NCBI GenBank assembly: GCA_937884735.1
Contig: CAKZYI010000160.1
Location: 1-5,963 of the forward strand
Length of the DNA stretch: 5,963 nucleotides
Direction of reading: 5' to 3'
Source of the DNA: an uncultured Pleurocapsa sp.
Lineage (GTDB): Bacteria; Cyanobacteriota; Cyanobacteriia; Cyanobacteriales; Xenococcaceae
Within the stretch, counting starts at the first letter, position 1. Each line of letters starts with the position of its first letter. The notes under the pieces were generated by a model. That model was not told the DNA's origin and did not search any database. It saw nothing but the letters and a program-made list of their open reading frames with translations. Position numbers and translations under genes: made by a program. This document shows positions 4,903-5,963 of the stretch, one piece after another.

Positions 4903-5963
4903 ATGTCTGATTCTCAACGTGACTTTAATAGCGACGATCTTGTGGGCAAAATTGTCCAAGCCAGTACTTTTGAGAGTGAAGGAAATTTAGAAAAAGCGAT
5001 CGCTCTTTATCAAGAAATTGCTGAACAAGATCCCACTGGTAACTATGGAGATGTGGCACGAGAAGCATTAACTAATCTCCAAGATGCTCCTGCAATTGCA
5101 TCTACGATAGAAACTCAGTCAAAAGCATCAGGGTCGTGGTGGTCAAAACTAAATATTAAAGCTAAAACCAGCTTTATTTTGATTGGCGTAGCCTTGGGTT
5201 CTAGTATTGGCATCAATACAATAGCATATGTATTAGCCGATCAAACTGTTACCGAAGAGATCGAAGCTTTTAAAAAATCTGAATCTAATGCCTTGACCAA
5301 AGAAATTGCCTTATTTATGCAAGCTCGTCTCAGTGACATAAAAACTCTGGCTAATTTAGCAGTACTGGCAGATCCAGAATTAAGATCAAGCTCTACCAAA
5401 GAACAAAAACGTCGAGTTTTGGTCAAGTTTCTAGATGCTCACAAAATGTATAATAGTGTGGCTGTTTACGATGCTGCAGGAGAATTGATGGTCAATTCGG
5501 AAGGAAAACCTGCCAGTAATCACAAAAACAAAATCTATTTTCAAGAAGCAGTTAGAACCAAGCAGGCATTTATCGGTCAGCCCAGAGTTTCTAAAAGCTC
5601 AGGCTCTTATGCGGTGTACACCTCTGCACCTATTTACGACACGAAGACTGGCGAGTTAGTTGGGGTAATTAGAGCCAGAATGCTAGTCGAAAGTATTCAA
5701 GATATTATAGGTACAGGGAAGTTTCTCGATACCTATGTACTAGATAGAAGTGGCAAGGTTTTTGTGGCTTCTAATCCACAGGAAAAACAACGGATTTTAA
5801 CAGCCGAAAATCAAGAAGTTCCCCTTTCTGAGTTTTTTGATTTCCATCAAGAATTACAGGCTGGATTGAATCGCATACAAAACAATAATATAGAGCCACA
5901 ACAAGTTAGAGGAGGTAGAAGCAATCTTAATCGCCTAAACATTTTTTATGGTGAAATAGAGTT
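4903..5963 (+). CDS. Methyl-accepting chemotaxis protein (PilJ/PixJ-type), 5' part; continues past window
   Basis: The first 353 codons of a membrane chemoreceptor are present without a stop. The cytoplasmic N-terminus (1-88) contains one TPR-like motif, EGNLEKAIALYQEIAEQDP (26-44), with the usual Gly, Ala, Tyr and Pro spacing. A hydrophobic segment (about 90-112) should be a transmembrane helix, preceded by a basic/aromatic stretch (WWSKLNIKAK). Residues about 113-353 look like a periplasmic Cache-type sensor: a long helix, then VAVYDAAGELMVNSEG (186-201), IYFQEAVRTK (211-220), IGQPRVSKSSGSY (223-235) and VGVIRARM (254-261), followed by a second Cache-like half from FLDTYVLDRSGKVFVAS (274-290). 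The second transmembrane helix, HAMP, any GAF domains and the signalling hairpin would lie beyond the edge, so PilJ cannot be told from the bilin-binding PixJ. The ATG at 4903 lacks a Shine-Dalgarno. The preceding CheW and CheY genes make the receptor role convincing. Confidence 0.88.
   Translation, partial: MSDSQRDFNSDDLVGKIVQASTFESEGNLEKAIALYQEIAEQDPTGNYGDVAREALTNLQDAPAIASTIETQSKASGSWWSKLNIKAKTSFILIGVALGSSIGINTIAYVLADQTVTEEIEAFKKSESNALTKEIALFMQARLSDIKTLANLAVLADPELRSSSTKEQKRRVLVKFLDAHKMYNSVAVYDAAGELMVNSEGKPASNHKNKIYFQEAVRTKQAFIGQPRVSKSSGSYAVYTSAPIYDTKTGELVGVIRARMLVESIQDIIGTGKFLDTYVLDRSGKVFVASNPQEKQRILTAENQEVPLSEFFDFHQELQAGLNRIQNNNIEPQQVRGGRSNLNRLNIFYGEIE

Noticed and set aside
91..5003. Four GCGATCGC octamers as a novel repeat
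   Set aside because: This is the well-known HIP1 palindrome of cyanobacteria; it is useful for identifying the organism but is not new.
5241..5426. Minus-strand 61-codon ORF inside the MCP gene
   Set aside because: It is an antisense shadow of the receptor reading frame, which is open and motif-bearing throughout.
1..5963. CRISPR arrays, insertion sequences, tRNA or rRNA genes
   Set aside because: No regularly spaced repeats, transposase motifs, terminal inverted repeats or tRNA cloverleaf sequences were seen.

Overview
The window looks like a chromosomal segment of a low-GC beta-cyanobacterium. Four perfect copies of the cyanobacterial octamer GCGATCGC (HIP1) lie at 91-98, 1348-1355, 2442-2449 and 4996-5003, where chance would predict far fewer than one. 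The gene content agrees: a cyanobacterial-type cysteine synthase, a CbiA-type corrin amidase, and a PatA-CheY-CheW-MCP chemotaxis-like operon of the kind that controls type IV pili and phototaxis.

Minus strand, read right to left. cbiA (2468-1101) makes cobyrinate a,c-diamide on the route to the corrinoid cofactor. After a short gap comes a compact block (about 1055-802) that I read as a structured RNA on the minus strand. It starts with the best Shine-Dalgarno sequence in the window (10 nt complementary to the 16S 3' tail) in front of a 23-codon ORF (1038-967). A chain of small hairpins and a 12-position long-range helix follow, and it ends in a GC-rich stem with a T5 run. About 100 bp further on begins cysK (701 to beyond the left edge). 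The block could be a translation-coupled attenuator for cysK, or a free-standing small RNA that encodes a peptide. It is the least explained part of the window.

Plus strand. A 150-bp divergent promoter region (2469-2618) holds a TTCATG-N7-CATGAA dyad and phased T-tracts. It leads into four co-directional genes: a PATAN-REC (PatA/PilG/PixG-type) response regulator (2619-3857), a single-domain CheY-like regulator (3932-4297), a CheW-like adaptor (4386-4862), and the N-terminal 353 residues of a methyl-accepting chemotaxis protein with a TPR-like cytoplasmic N-terminus, a membrane segment and a Cache-like sensor (4903 to the right edge). This order matches the pil/pix/tax/hmp loci of cyanobacteria. 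A CheA-type kinase is expected beyond the window but is not seen. An AT-rich hairpin plus long U-tract after the CheY gene (4309-4341) may set the relative output of the operon.

The gene identities rest on motifs read by eye. The RNA structures come from hand-found complementarity, without energy calculation or comparative data.
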